Shown piece after piece: positions 35,361 to 45,267 of a stretch of DNA of 64,000 bases. Positions within the stretch are counted from its first letter, which is position 1, and each line of letters opens with the position of its first letter. Under the pieces are notes generated by a model. That model did not search any database. It worked only from the letters and a program-made list of their open reading frames with translations, and was not told the origin of the DNA. This stretch comes from Endozoicomonas sp. ISHI1 (lineage in GTDB: Bacteria; Pseudomonadota; Gammaproteobacteria; Pseudomonadales; Endozoicomonadaceae), in NCBI RefSeq assembly GCF_024606225.1, contig NZ_JAGRPU010000001.1, positions 62,001 through 126,000 of the forward strand. The letters run 5' to 3'. Both the position numbers and the translations under genes were made by a program.

Positions 35361-35468
35361 TTATTGATGACTGACCCAATATACGGCAGTAACAACAACC
35401 AGCATCACGATTGAAACAGCTGCAATAGCATCAACAGTACTGTCTTTCGTGGGTTTTCCCTGAGCCAT
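35361..35468 (-). CDS. 35-residue single-helix membrane peptide
   Basis: A short frame read on the minus strand from ATG 35468 to TAA at 35361. It has a strong ribosome site (GAGGGG, 7 nt before the start), a polar basic N-terminus (MAQGKPTKDSTVD) and one membrane helix (AIAAVSIVMLVVVTAVYWV). Its stop lies 2 nt from the stop of the DUF2970 gene, so the two small membrane-protein genes converge. I recognise no family. The clear start signals and sensible N-in topology argue for a real gene. Confidence 0.55.
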   Translation of the reverse strand: MAQGKPTKDSTVDAIAAVSIVMLVVVTAVYWVSHQ

Positions 35469-35860
35469 TCATCATCCCCTCAATCAGTTACTTGACATTC
35501 AGTTATTTGATAGCGCTACTCCAAGCTAGCCGATTATCAGTCTTTGGGCAACTAGCAGTTGCCCGGCTTGATGATCCTTTTCCACAACATAGGTCTTGAT
35601 TGAGGCATTCATCTGAAATAGTGTACCCGTAGCTTGGAATCGGATCGGTATCATCAATCTCTCTTATGCATAGATTCGTTCGGATATGCTGTTTTCATCT
35701 AGTTATATAAAAAAATTTTTTATTACAAATTCAAAAATACTGGTATCTTTTGTATTCTCGGTCGTGGCTGGAATCTGCATCGAGCCTGAAACAGATTTCC
35801 TGAGGCCTAACGGAGACAGGCCATTGGATAGCTCGCCAACTCAATTAGAAAATTATTCCC
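35469..35860. other. Intergenic region before cysI
   Basis: About 390 bp without a convincing gene. It contains an inverted repeat GGGCAACT-AGC-AGTTGCCC (35546-35564) and an AT-rich tract near 35700-35740 that could hold the cysI promoter (TAGTTATATA). An open frame from 35686 to 35868 overlaps the cysI start and shows no protein-like pattern beyond one hydrophobic stretch, so I do not call it. Confidence 0.4.
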
Positions 35861-37516
35861 ATGTATAAATACGATGAGTACGATCAACGCATCGTCGACG
35901 AAAGAGTGAGTCAGTTCAGAGACCAGACTCGACGTTACCTCGCCGGTGAGATCGCAGAGGACGATTTTTTGCCCCTGCGTCTGCAGAATGGCCTCTATAT
36001 CCAGCGTTTTGCTCCCATGTTGCGGATCGCAATTCCTTACGGTTTATTGAATACCCGCCAAGTCAGAAGACTCTCTGAAATCTCGCGCAAATACGATAAG
36101 GGCTACGTGCACTTCACTACCCGTCAAAACGTTCAGTTGAACTGGCCTCTGCTTGAGCAGGTTCCTGAAATTCTCGCTGATCTTGCGGAAGTTGAGATGC
36201 ATGCAGTGCAGACCAGTGGAGCCTGTATTCGTAACACGACTACCGATCAGTTTGCCGGTGTTGCCCGAGATGAAATTGTAGATCCAAGACCCTGGTGTGA
36301 AATCATCCGTCAGTGGTCCACATTCCATCCGGAATTTGCCTTTCTGCCCCGAAAATTCAAAATCGCCGTTTGTGGTTCTGAAGAAGATCGTGCTGCCACT
36401 ATGGTTCATGACATTGGTGTTCATGCCTTCCGAAATGAGAATGGCAATGTTCGATTCAAGATACTGGCCGGTGGTGGACTGGGACGAACACCCATGGTGG
36501 CAAGTGTCATCAGGGAGTCCATAGAGCCTGAGCATTTGTTGACCTATCTGGATGCCATTCTGAGGGTTTATAACCGCTATGGTCGTCGTGATAACAAATA
36601 CAAGGCGCGCATCAAGATTCTTGTAAAAGCAATGACACCTGAGGTGTTCACCGAGAAAGTGGAATCAGAATGGGAGCAGATCAAAGACTCTGCATCTCTC
36701 TTGCCTGAAGCCGAAATAGAGCGTGTCAGCCAGCACTTCATTGATCCGGAATACAAAGGTCTGGTGGATCAGGACTTTAATGATCTTGCTTTGCAAGCAC
36801 CGATAGGTTTCCATTCCTGGCTGAAGCAGAATGTATTTGCCCATAAGAAACCGGGTTACTGTGCCGTTACTGTGACATTGAAAGCTACCGGGGAGGCTCC
36901 TGGTGATGTCTCTGCAGAACAATTGGATGTGATTGCTGATCTTGCCGATCAGTTCAGTCTTGGAGAGCTCAGAGTCAGCCATGAGCAGAATCTGATATTT
37001 GCAGACGTCGAACAAACGGCACTGATTGAACTTTGGGAAAAATTGTCAGCTGTCGGTCTGGCGACGGCCAATCGTGGCCTATTAACCGACATGATCTGCT
37101 GCCCGGGTGGTGATTTCTGTGCACTGGCCAATGCTCGATCTATTCCCCTGGCAGAAGAGATTCAGCGCAAGTTCGACGATATCGACTTTCTGCATGACGT
37201 CGGTGAGCTGGACCTGAACATTTCAGGTTGCATGAATGCATGTGCCCATCACCATGTGGGTCATATAGGTATTCTGGGTGTTGACAGAAAAGGCATTGAA
37301 TATTATCAGGTTCAGGTCGGTGGCTCTGCTTCAAAAGGGGCAACCCTGGGCAAGATTATTGGACCGTCCTTCAAGCGTGAAGAAATTCCTGACGTGCTTG
37401 AGAAAATCCTCAATGTTTACATAGAGCAGCGTCGTGAAGATGAACTGTTTATTGATACCTGCCAGCGCATTGGCATAACCCCTTTCAAGGAGCGTGTGTA
37501 TGCCCAGGCTGCTTAA
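35861..37516 (+). CDS. cysI: Sulfite/nitrite reductase hemoprotein (CysI type)
   Basis: 551-residue siroheme and [4Fe-4S] enzyme that reduces sulfite to sulfide for cysteine synthesis. Two ferrodoxin-like/siroheme half-repeats are present. TTRQNVQLNWP (about 85) and QTSGACIRNTTTD (about 118) bind siroheme. The four cluster cysteines are in MICCPGGDFC (about 410-420) and NISGCMNACAHHHVGHIG (about 450-468). It is the type paired with a DUF934 gene in pseudomonads and relatives. It starts at ATG 35861 with a poor ribosome site and overlaps the next gene by 17 nt. Confidence 0.92.
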   Translation: MYKYDEYDQRIVDERVSQFRDQTRRYLAGEIAEDDFLPLRLQNGLYIQRFAPMLRIAIPYGLLNTRQVRRLSEISRKYDKGYVHFTTRQNVQLNWPLLEQVPEILADLAEVEMHAVQTSGACIRNTTTDQFAGVARDEIVDPRPWCEIIRQWSTFHPEFAFLPRKFKIAVCGSEEDRAATMVHDIGVHAFRNENGNVRFKILAGGGLGRTPMVASVIRESIEPEHLLTYLDAILRVYNRYGRRDNKYKARIKILVKAMTPEVFTEKVESEWEQIKDSASLLPEAEIERVSQHFIDPEYKGLVDQDFNDLALQAPIGFHSWLKQNVFAHKKPGYCAVTVTLKATGEAPGDVSAEQLDVIADLADQFSLGELRVSHEQNLIFADVEQTALIELWEKLSAVGLATANRGLLTDMICCPGGDFCALANARSIPLAEEIQRKFDDIDFLHDVGELDLNISGCMNACAHHHVGHIGILGVDRKGIEYYQVQVGGSASKGATLGKIIGPSFKREEIPDVLEKILNVYIEQRREDELFIDTCQRIGITPFKERVYAQAA

Positions 37517-37997
37517 AAATAACGAAGTTTTTGAGGATGATTACCAGATTCTGGATTCTGAATCTGAAGATCTGGCATTTACAGGGACACTGTTGATCCC
37601 GGCCAGGGAACTCGATCAACATGAGAAACTGCTTGAACAAAAGCAGCAGCCAACAGGCTTGTTCCTTGATAGTGATGACAATGTCGAAAGTTATGCTGAC
37701 ATACTGTCCAGCTTCGACTTGATCACCATTAATTTTCCCAAGTTTATTGATGGTAGAGGCTATTCTCTCTGCCGCATCCTCAGGGACCGTTATCATTACA
37801 AAGGGGATATCAGAGCCGTGGGTGACGTGCTTATCGATCAGATTTTCATGTTGCAGCGTTGTGGCTTTTCAAGTTATTACCTGAGAGAAGACCAAAAAGC
37901 AGAAGATGCTATCAAGGCATTGGATACTTTTAGCCTCAGGTATCAGGGAAGCAGTGATGACCCTGAACCACTCTATAGAAAAAGAAAGGTATCTTAG
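37500..37997 (+). CDS. DUF934 protein associated with sulfite reductase
   Basis: 165 residues from ATG 37500, chosen because AAGGAG lies 10 nt upstream inside cysI; a GTG at 37494 is less likely. DUF934 proteins almost always follow cysI and are thought to take part in sulfite reduction or its regulation; the biochemical role is not settled. Visible features: an N-terminal region with LLIPARELDQHE, and the conserved core INFPKFIDGRGYSLCRILRD, GDIRAVGDVLIDQ and FMLQRCGFSSYYL. The overlap with cysI implies translational coupling. Confidence 0.88.
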   Translation: MPRLLKNNEVFEDDYQILDSESEDLAFTGTLLIPARELDQHEKLLEQKQQPTGLFLDSDDNVESYADILSSFDLITINFPKFIDGRGYSLCRILRDRYHYKGDIRAVGDVLIDQIFMLQRCGFSSYYLREDQKAEDAIKALDTFSLRYQGSSDDPEPLYRKRKVS

Positions 37998-38161
37998 AAG
38001 AGCCTGATCCATCTTGTTAAGGGCTGCAATCCAATCTGCAGCCCTACCCTTCTCTTGTTTACCGGACTCCCAACCTTGGGTATATACTTGGTCTTTTAGC
38101 TTCAAGCAAAATGCGGGCTGGAATAGCCCTTTTATAAACAATCATTTATCTGGCGAGTCTA

Positions 38162-39331
38162 ATGGAAAGTGGTTCCCTGCTCTTCTCTTTCTTTCTTATC
38201 TTCAGTGGTGCTGCAATACTCGCTACTGCCGCGCTATTTACCCGTCAACCTCTTCTGGTTGCCTACATCGTACTGGGTGCCTTCCTCGGCCCCTATGGCA
38301 TGGAAATGGTTACGGATACCGGGCTTTTAAATGATATTGCTCACGTCGGAATTATATTCCTGTTGTTTTTGCTTGGACTGGATATGCAGCCTGCTCACCT
38401 TGGTCATCTGCTCAAGAAAACAGCTACGGTAGGACTCATCAGTTCGATCATATTTGCACTAACCGGTTATGGACTGGGGCTGGCATTTGGTTTCAGCCAA
38501 AAAGAAGCCGTCATAACCGGTGCTACAATGATGTTCTCCAGTACGATTATTGGTATCAAATTATTGCCAACCACGGTACTGCATCACAAACATACCGGAG
38601 AGATTCTTGTCAGTCTGCTGCTTTTGCAGGATCTGCTGGCGATTCTGGTTCTCCTGTTGCTTTACAACTTTGATGGTGGATTTGCTAACAGTAGAATGGA
38701 CGTTCTGATGGCTCTCGCCGCATTACCCATGATCATAGCTGCGGCTTTTCTGGCAGTTCGTTATGCTCTGTTGCCATTGATGGCACGCTTTGACCGGTTT
38801 CATGAATACATGTTCCTGTTAGCCATTGGCTGGTGTCTTGGCTTCGCTGAACTGGCCCATGCCTTGAATCTTTCCTATGAAATTGGTGCCTTTATTGCCG
38901 GGGTCAGCATTGCTACCAGCCCGATTTCTCAATACATTGCCATTAATCTAAAGCCATTGAGAGATTTCTTCCTGGTTCTGTTCTTCTTCTCAATCGGTGC
39001 CAGCTTTAACCTGAATTTGTTTGGAGATGTTTGGCTACCTGCCCTGATCATGACAGTTATTTGTCTGCTTCTTAAACCCGCCACATTTGGTATTTTGCTG
39101 AGAGCCAATGAGAAAAAATCAACGGCATGGGAAGTAGGTTTCAGATTGGGCCAGACCAGTGAGTTTTCTATTCTGATTGCAGTACTGGCAACGGGACAGA
39201 TGTTAATCGGGGAGATAGCAGCTCACGTCGTCCAGGCAACTGCCATACTGACTTTAATCATCTCTTCCTACGTTGTAGTGTTTAATTATGAATCACCCAT
39301 AGCTGTGTCGGAAAAGCTGAGAAGAGACTAA
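38162..39331 (+). CDS. CPA2-family cation:proton antiporter without RCK domain
   Basis: 389 residues, essentially all membrane: about 12 helices with QPLLVAYIVLGAFLGP, LFLLGLDMQP, FIAGVSIATSPIS and LFFFSIGASFNLNL, the Kef/NapA-like fold. It ends soon after the last helix, so it lacks the TrkA-N regulatory domain carried by its longer relative at 29627. A GGCGAG ribosome site precedes ATG 38162. It is followed by a strong terminator hairpin shared with sohB. The transported ion is unknown. Confidence 0.85.
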   Translation: MESGSLLFSFFLIFSGAAILATAALFTRQPLLVAYIVLGAFLGPYGMEMVTDTGLLNDIAHVGIIFLLFLLGLDMQPAHLGHLLKKTATVGLISSIIFALTGYGLGLAFGFSQKEAVITGATMMFSSTIIGIKLLPTTVLHHKHTGEILVSLLLLQDLLAILVLLLLYNFDGGFANSRMDVLMALAALPMIIAAAFLAVRYALLPLMARFDRFHEYMFLLAIGWCLGFAELAHALNLSYEIGAFIAGVSIATSPISQYIAINLKPLRDFFLVLFFFSIGASFNLNLFGDVWLPALIMTVICLLLKPATFGILLRANEKKSTAWEVGFRLGQTSEFSILIAVLATGQMLIGEIAAHVVQATAILTLIISSYVVVFNYESPIAVSEKLRRD

Positions 39332-39332
39332 A

Positions 39333-39372
39333 TCGGGATAGGGCGTAGCCTCACAGCTACGCTCTATCCCGA
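39333..39372. terminator. Long hairpin between convergent genes
   Basis: A 17-bp stem with a single G-T wobble (TCGGGATAGGGCGTAGC against GCTACGCTCTATCCCGA) and a 6-nt loop starts within the last base of the antiporter stop codon and ends 19 nt before the sohB stop. It probably ends transcription from both sides. Confidence 0.7.
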
Positions 39373-39391
39373 TCAGACAACTTTGGAGCAG

Positions 39392-40423
39392 TTAAGAAAA
39401 GTATCGACCCTGAGACAATCTTTCCCAGATTTTTCCAAAGGCATTATCGAGAGTCGTTTCAGCGGCCAGGCCCAGTTTGCTGGCCATTCCCTTTTTCACT
39501 TCATAGCTGACCTGAATAATGTCTACTGAGTCTACCTTGCTATAGATATATTCATCACTGGTCATGACTTGATCAATCAGGTTTTTCGCAATTGCCTGAC
39601 GGCCATACCAGATTTCACCGGTGGCGATCTCTTCTATGTTCACCTGCTCACGTTCTTCCTTGATGAAATCTTTGAACAGCTCATGAGTATCCTGAATATC
39701 CTGCTTGAACTTATCACGGCCCTTTTCAGTGTTTTCACCAAGAACTGTCAGAGTGCGTTTAAATTCACCGGCAGTGTGCAGTTCAATATCAACGTCATGT
39801 TTCTTAAGCAATTTGTTGATATTGGGCAGCTGAGCCATAACCCCTATGGAGCCAATTATGGCAAAAGGCGCAGCAACAATCTGATTAGCCGTACAGGCCA
39901 TCATATAACCACCACTGGCAGCCACTTTATCGACTGCAATGGTGAACTTAACACCACGATCTCTGATACGTTGTAACTGGGAAGCCGCAAGACCATAGGC
40001 GTGAACCATGCCTCCAGCACTCTCCAGCTTAAGAAGTACTTCATCCTTATCTGTGATAACAGAGAGTACTGCGGTGATCTCTTCCCGAAGAGACTTGACC
40101 GCAGAAGCTTTCATATCGCCATGAAAATCAAGGACATACAGGCGTGGTTTTATTTCCTTTTCTTTATCCTTTTTCTTTTCCTTGTCAGCTTTCTTTTTTT
40201 CCTTAGCCAGCTGCTTCAGGCCTTCCTTGTCGAGAGTCGCATGCTGAAGATCATCCTTCAGGTGCTGAAAGTGTTCATTCAGTTTCTTGATTTCAAGATG
40301 CCCTTTACTGATCTTTTTGGATTTTTCTCCCATTGCTGCTACGGCAACAATGATGATCAGCAGTGCCACAACAAATGTGACCACTTTGGCAAGGAATAAG
40401 CCGTATTCCGCCAGATACTCCAA
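39392..40423 (-). CDS. sohB: Inner-membrane peptidase SohB
   Basis: 343-residue serine protease of the signal peptide peptidase A (S49) family. An N-terminal membrane helix (LFLAKVVTFVVALLIIIVAVAA) precedes a very charged Lys/Glu-rich linker (about 60-95) and the S49 domain. The nucleophile is the Ser of VAASGGYMMAC, and the general base is the Lys in GEFKRTLTVLGENTEKG. It faces the periplasm and digests membrane or misfolded proteins; the E. coli homologue suppresses loss of HtrA/DegP. It is a single gene, divergent from the autotransporter. Confidence 0.93.
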   Translation of the reverse strand: MEYLAEYGLFLAKVVTFVVALLIIIVAVAAMGEKSKKISKGHLEIKKLNEHFQHLKDDLQHATLDKEGLKQLAKEKKKADKEKKKDKEKEIKPRLYVLDFHGDMKASAVKSLREEITAVLSVITDKDEVLLKLESAGGMVHAYGLAASQLQRIRDRGVKFTIAVDKVAASGGYMMACTANQIVAAPFAIIGSIGVMAQLPNINKLLKKHDVDIELHTAGEFKRTLTVLGENTEKGRDKFKQDIQDTHELFKDFIKEEREQVNIEEIATGEIWYGRQAIAKNLIDQVMTSDEYIYSKVDSVDIIQVSYEVKKGMASKLGLAAETTLDNAFGKIWERLSQGRYFS

Positions 40424-40791
40424 GAGAGCCTCCCATGATACATGTCAAAATGAGTGCTTAAGGATACCTGAAAAAGAGAATTTGTTTTATGGGTTTAGGC
40501 AATGGTTTACATTTCCAGTTGTCCAGACCAAAAACAGACACCTCTGAAGCTCTTGTAAGCAGCGAGCCCAAAAATAACGTTATCAGCGTCGATCACATGA
40601 GATGGGCAGCACAGGATTCATCTGCACAGGGGCCACAAGAGCGATAAAAAATCCTATAGATCCCGAAGATATTCCCTGAAAAGTGCTCTGATTTAACGTA
40701 AGCATGAAACTGTCGAGTGGTTCAGACCTCACTCTCAAGTTCCTTAGTCTATGCTACGTGCAGGCACTAAACATGATTTAGTTGAGTGACT
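40424..40791. other. Intergenic region, sohB / autotransporter
   Basis: About 370 bp between divergent genes. It must hold both promoters, but I see no convincing -35/-10 pair, repeat or reading frame. I find no ribosome site of note directly before ATG 40792. Confidence 0.4.
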
Positions 40792-43548
40792 ATGATCAAA
40801 CGACACATGTGTACCGTTCTGCTTGTCTTAAGCTTACTTTGTAATCACGCCCTTGCTGACACAGCTTGTGAAGTTAATAATGGCAAAAATCAAGACTTCA
40901 GAAATTTTCCTACAACGCCTGATGATACGATCTTAAACAGCCGTAATGACGGGGTTGCAGACATTTGTGTTATAAACGGCGAACAAATAAGAACATTTGA
41001 CTATAGCAGTGGCCTCACCGTTAATATCACCAAATCACCCATTCAATTGCTTTATATGAACACATATATTTTTGGTGGCCTGACCGTTAATGGCAATGAC
41101 TCCAGCAATGGTCTGTTTATCATTGGTTCTGAATTTGGATCTACTATCGAAGGTGACGTCAACATTATAAACAAAGGTAAATTAGAGCTTGTCAGCTTCA
41201 ATAATAGCTCTTCAACACCTCGATTTCATTATGATAACGCCATTATTAATATTGAAAATGACTCAGCCTTACAAATTGATTACAACACATCGAATATAAC
41301 TGGTTACTACATGTCATTAAGGGCTATTACAGGTGAAGGTGAAACCGTCATGAATAACTTTGGCCCTAAAAGGGATTTCGAGCAAGGGAGCTTATATATA
41401 CACACAAAAGATAATGACAATTATGTCTATAATGGCGATTTCGTTACTTCTAATGGCAAGCCCATAGAAAGTTTACATATCGACGGCCCAGGAAAGTGGA
41501 CATTTACAGGTGATATTAGAAATGCTGGAACTGGTGGCACCATAGGTTTCACAGATGGTTTTGAATATATTGAAGTGAACCGGGGCAGTACATTAGAGAT
41601 CACCACAAAGCCTTTTATTTATGGCAGCAGAGTCGATATTGGTGGCACGCTGATCTTTAATCAAAGTTTTGACGGCACTGTATCAGGCGCTGAGTTCAAT
41701 GGTGACGGGAAAATTATTAAAAAAGGGACATCCAATGTCAGTTTAGCGGGAATTAACAGCAGTTTTCGTGGTGATATTCATATTGAAGAAGGCACTTTAA
41801 GCTTGATAGGCAGCGCCAACCTTAGCAATTCGGGTTGGCTCTATATCAACGATGGCACCACTCTCAATGTCAGCCAGGGAGGCAATACCCGTGCAATTAA
41901 CAGGATTGCCGGCGCAGGGCGTATTGAGTTAGGCAATAGCACTGTATATAGAATCATTCAATTAGCCCCTGGCGATAACGGCATAGGTGTTTTATATGTC
42001 AATGGGTCAGGCACACTTGATTTTTCAAATACTAAAATTTCCATTGAATTAGATCCGACTTTAAGTGCTATCCCAAAAGAAGGCCTGACTCACGACAGCG
42101 TCATAGCTAACTCAAAAATCAATGTAAATAAAACGACCACAATCGGTCTATATAACCTGCAAACAAATGCTTCACCTGATGAATTTCTTCATGGCAAACG
42201 GTTTACCGTTTTAAGAGCTGGTTCAGGACTATCATCTTTGACCGAGACTCAGATAAATGAAGACCCCCAAAGCTTTAATCCCTTTATAGAGGTAGACACA
42301 TCTAAAACCACAATCACAGATACTGATGTCACTGTAGAGTTTGGTGTAAAAACCGTTCAACAAGCCACAGAAACCATAGCTAGGATTGATACAAAAGCAG
42401 TTAATGGAGCTTCAAAAAATAAACAATTGGCTGCTGCTCAGTATATCGAAAAAGTTACGGGCTTAACAGGCACTCAAGCCCCTTCAGAAAAACAGATTGA
42501 AAACAATAGTTTTTTTCAAGGGCTGACTGGCTTGGATTTAGCTAATATGGCTTCTAATAATAACCCTGAAGCTTATGCCTCTAATATGAGTGTTGCTCTT
42601 GAATTTAACAGTTTGGTTGCTAACGCCGTCTTTGATAATGGCTTGAGTAAAATCACCTCACGCAACCTTACCCAAGTGATTAACCCTGACACCAAAAAAC
42701 GTTTATGGCTTTCTACATTAAACACCAACGGTAAAGTCGATGGGGACTCAGGAAAAACTGGGAATTATGAATACAGTCAAAGTTTATTGCTTCTTGGTTT
42801 AGACGCTTTCAATCAAAGCCAACAGACTCTTGGTTTTTTTGTAGGCACAGGAAATCCCGAATTAAAAGAGCACGATCATATCAATCAAAAGTTCAACGCT
42901 GATAGCTGGCTAGTAGGCAGCTATTTTAACTGGCAATTTAACTCAAGATATAGAATGAACACCATGATGTTTCTGTCCCAGAATGACTTTGAATCCAAAA
43001 GAGCTAATATCAATACAAGTGGGCAAAGCACAAGCGCTTCTGAATCACAATACAAGCAAACTCTTCTCACCCTGGGCATTCAAGTTGAAGATGTATTTAA
43101 ACAGTCTGACAGCTTACTGTTGGCTTCAATATTTGGGTTTAACTACACCTACCTTGATCAAGGTGCTATTAAGGAAAGTCGCGGAGGTGAAGATTATGAC
43201 TATGAAATCGATAGTGCAGACGCTCAATCTCTAGTTCTGGTAGCCGGGTTAGATACTTTGATTGAAGCTTCAATTGCAGAAAAACCCGGTTATGTCGACT
43301 TTAGAATTCGCTATGAGTTTGACATAACAGCTAATCGAAAAGAAACTCATGACTTAGATGCAGGCTTAGCTGGCCAGAACAAGGACGAATTTTCCGGGCA
43401 GAACCGAGGCCCGCATGCTCTGATGTTTGGAGCAGGCTATAACATCAATCTGACAAAGTCATTTAATCTAGGTACTGATGCAAGTTATACCATTAGATCG
43501 GAGGGGCATGATTATCGCGCTGGGCTTAATCTGGCTTATTTATTCTGA
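40792..43548 (+). CDS. Autotransporter (type Va) surface protein
   Basis: 918 residues. A signal peptide (MIKRHMCTVLLVLSLLCNHALA) precedes a passenger of about 560 residues that resembles autotransporter beta-helices: repeated short strands, Asn/Gly/Asp-rich turns, and the phrases GDGKIIKKGTSNVSLAGINSS and FRGDIHIEEGTLSLIG, which are typical passenger-associated repeats. A linker leads to a C-terminal autotransporter beta-barrel domain (about 635-918) with alternating amphipathic strands and a terminal Phe (LNLAYLF). The passenger should be displayed or released at the cell surface; no protease triad or named adhesin motif is visible. A GTG two codons earlier is an alternative start. Confidence 0.85.
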   Translation: MIKRHMCTVLLVLSLLCNHALADTACEVNNGKNQDFRNFPTTPDDTILNSRNDGVADICVINGEQIRTFDYSSGLTVNITKSPIQLLYMNTYIFGGLTVNGNDSSNGLFIIGSEFGSTIEGDVNIINKGKLELVSFNNSSSTPRFHYDNAIINIENDSALQIDYNTSNITGYYMSLRAITGEGETVMNNFGPKRDFEQGSLYIHTKDNDNYVYNGDFVTSNGKPIESLHIDGPGKWTFTGDIRNAGTGGTIGFTDGFEYIEVNRGSTLEITTKPFIYGSRVDIGGTLIFNQSFDGTVSGAEFNGDGKIIKKGTSNVSLAGINSSFRGDIHIEEGTLSLIGSANLSNSGWLYINDGTTLNVSQGGNTRAINRIAGAGRIELGNSTVYRIIQLAPGDNGIGVLYVNGSGTLDFSNTKISIELDPTLSAIPKEGLTHDSVIANSKINVNKTTTIGLYNLQTNASPDEFLHGKRFTVLRAGSGLSSLTETQINEDPQSFNPFIEVDTSKTTITDTDVTVEFGVKTVQQATETIARIDTKAVNGASKNKQLAAAQYIEKVTGLTGTQAPSEKQIENNSFFQGLTGLDLANMASNNNPEAYASNMSVALEFNSLVANAVFDNGLSKITSRNLTQVINPDTKKRLWLSTLNTNGKVDGDSGKTGNYEYSQSLLLLGLDAFNQSQQTLGFFVGTGNPELKEHDHINQKFNADSWLVGSYFNWQFNSRYRMNTMMFLSQNDFESKRANINTSGQSTSASESQYKQTLLTLGIQVEDVFKQSDSLLLASIFGFNYTYLDQGAIKESRGGEDYDYEIDSADAQSLVLVAGLDTLIEASIAEKPGYVDFRIRYEFDITANRKETHDLDAGLAGQNKDEFSGQNRGPHALMFGAGYNINLTKSFNLGTDASYTIRSEGHDYRAGLNLAYLF

Positions 43549-43738
43549 TTATTGAATCCTCTCAAGGTAGATCGTTGCAATGGTTTTATCAGTCCCATGT
43601 TTGGTTTGATTGCCAATCCTTCACATTGGACTCAGACGACTGCGTGCTGTTTACTATTGGTTCGACAGTATTTTCTGACTGTTTAGATTTTTCACGGAGC
43701 GTTTAGTTGTTATTCTTTAAAAGTATGATTGTATAATA

Positions 43739-44560
43739 TTATTTATCTATTAAATGCCTGGCTATTGTGAATTTAGGCGGAACGTCCGGTAGGTTATTTC
43801 TCTGGAACCATTCAGCGCTCACAAGTTCTTTCTCTTCAAGAAAAATCTCCCCTGATTTATATTCGGCGTGATAGCCCAGCATCAAGGCATGAGGAAATGG
43901 CCAACTCTGACTGAGCTGGTACTTTATTTCACCGACCTCCAGACCGACTTCTTCCCTGATCTCTCTCACTACAGCTTCCTCTGCACTCTCTCCTGGCTCT
44001 ATAAAACCGGCGATAACCGTATGCATTGTCGTATTTCGCAAATGTCGTCTATGACGAACGAGCAATATTTCATCACCTTTGTGAATAAGAACAATGATGC
44101 ACGGAGATATCCTTGGATAGTAAGTCATCTCACAAGCTGGGCAAGACATTGCCCAGTCCCCTTCGCCTGACATGCACGGGCTACCGCAGCGGCCACAGAA
44201 TTGGTGGTCTCTCCTTGATCTCAAGATTTGAGCTGCATGGCTGTATAATGCCACCATTGATTCAGGCTGCATTGCCATATACTGTCGGGCGTCAATGGCA
44301 CTGCCCTCATCTGGAATACGGTCTGTTTTTATAACCGAGACCGAATACTTGTCCAGTGTTCCGGTTCTGATCGCTTCGAGGCCATCCATCCAGGAGCGAT
44401 TCTCCCAGAGGAACCCGCCATCAGGATTCATCACGATGTCATGACCAGAAAGAATCAAAAAACGATCAGACTGATCTCCTTTCTGAGTCCAGCCACTTGC
44501 AGGTTGGTATGGCATAAATGTCACAGCTCTCGTTGATGAATCAATCGTTGGCCATTGCAA
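43739..44560 (-). CDS. nudC: NAD(+) diphosphatase / NADH pyrophosphatase
   Basis: 273-residue Nudix hydrolase that splits NAD(H) and removes NAD caps from RNA. A zinc ribbon with two Cys pairs (CGRCGSPC and CPAC, about residues 121-148) precedes the Nudix box GFIEPGESAEEAVVREIREE (about 190-209). The SQ-WPFPHALMLGY block after it is the signature of the NudC branch. Length is near the usual 257. It stands separate from dnaQ by 20 nt and may be its downstream operon partner. The 43549-43738 gap behind it shows no clear terminator. Confidence 0.94.
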   Translation of the reverse strand: MQWPTIDSSTRAVTFMPYQPASGWTQKGDQSDRFLILSGHDIVMNPDGGFLWENRSWMDGLEAIRTGTLDKYSVSVIKTDRIPDEGSAIDARQYMAMQPESMVALYSHAAQILRSRRDHQFCGRCGSPCMSGEGDWAMSCPACEMTYYPRISPCIIVLIHKGDEILLVRHRRHLRNTTMHTVIAGFIEPGESAEEAVVREIREEVGLEVGEIKYQLSQSWPFPHALMLGYHAEYKSGEIFLEEKELVSAEWFQRNNLPDVPPKFTIARHLIDK

Positions 44561-44580
44561 ACTTCATTTATCAAAAGCAA

Positions 44581-45267
44581 TCACCAGTCTTGCTGACCTA
44601 TTTTTTGCAGTTTTTCCTGATGCAGTTTTAATTCAGCATCGGTCGGTTTGATGATTTTCAAGGCAGGCCTGTCTGAAGATAAACGTCTGATAACCGTTAC
44701 ATCATCCTCTGTCCCCTCTCCTGCTCCACCCAAGAGCAGCGAAGTCTGGCCACCGGTCATGGCGAGATATACTTCAGCCAATATTTCAGAGTCAAGAAGC
44801 GCCCCATGGAAGGTACGGGCTGAGTTATCGATAAAATAACGTTTACACAGTGCGTCCAGGTTATTTTTCTGACCTGGGTGTTTCTTTCTTGCTATGGCAA
44901 GGGAGTCGGTAATTTTACTGTAGTCCTCTACCTGTCCGAGGCCGGGGTCCAGCCACTTGAGCTCATGGTTGAGAAAGTTAACATCAAAGGGGGCGTTATG
45001 AGCAATCAGTTCAGCATCCTTGATATAATCCAGAAAGTCTTTGGCCACTGCTGCAAAGAGCGGTTTGTCCCGAACAAATTCGTTGGTAATACCGTGAACC
45101 TGAATAACCTCATCATCCATATGCCGCTCAGGATTGATATAGACATGATAGGTATTGCCCGTCAGCTTCCTGTCAATCATCTCCACACAACCGATTTCGA
45201 CAATTCGGTGGCCCTGTGAAGGGTCGATACCGGTGGTTTCCGTATCCATTATGATTTGGCGGCTCAT
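44581..45267 (-). CDS. dnaQ: DNA polymerase III epsilon subunit (proofreading exonuclease)
   Basis: 228-residue 3'-5' exonuclease of the replicative polymerase. Exo I is DTETTG (Asp8, Glu10), Exo II is [13 protein letters not shown] (about 92-104), and Exo III epsilon is [14 protein letters not shown] (about 155-168), the DEDDh set. The C-terminal tail after residue 185, which binds the alpha subunit, is present. The start overlaps the rnhA stop by 4 nt. The arrangement with rnhA is conserved in gammaproteobacteria, where the two genes are often divergent (E. coli); here they run in the same direction. Confidence 0.95.
   Translation of the reverse strand: MSRQIIMDTETTGIDPSQGHRIVEIGCVEMIDRKLTGNTYHVYINPERHMDDEVIQVHGITNEFVRDKPLFAAVAKDFLDYIKDAELIAHNAPFDVNFLNHELKWLDPGLGQVEDYSKITDSLAIARKKHPGQKNNLDALCKRYFIDNSARTFHGALLDSEILAEVYLAMTGGQTSLLLGGAGEGTEDDVTVIRRLSSDRPALKIIKPTDAELKLHQEKLQKIGQQDW

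Noticed and set aside
35686-35868. 60-codon frame before cysI
   Set aside because: No ribosome site, very AT-rich start, overlaps the cysI start; the pattern looks like promoter DNA.
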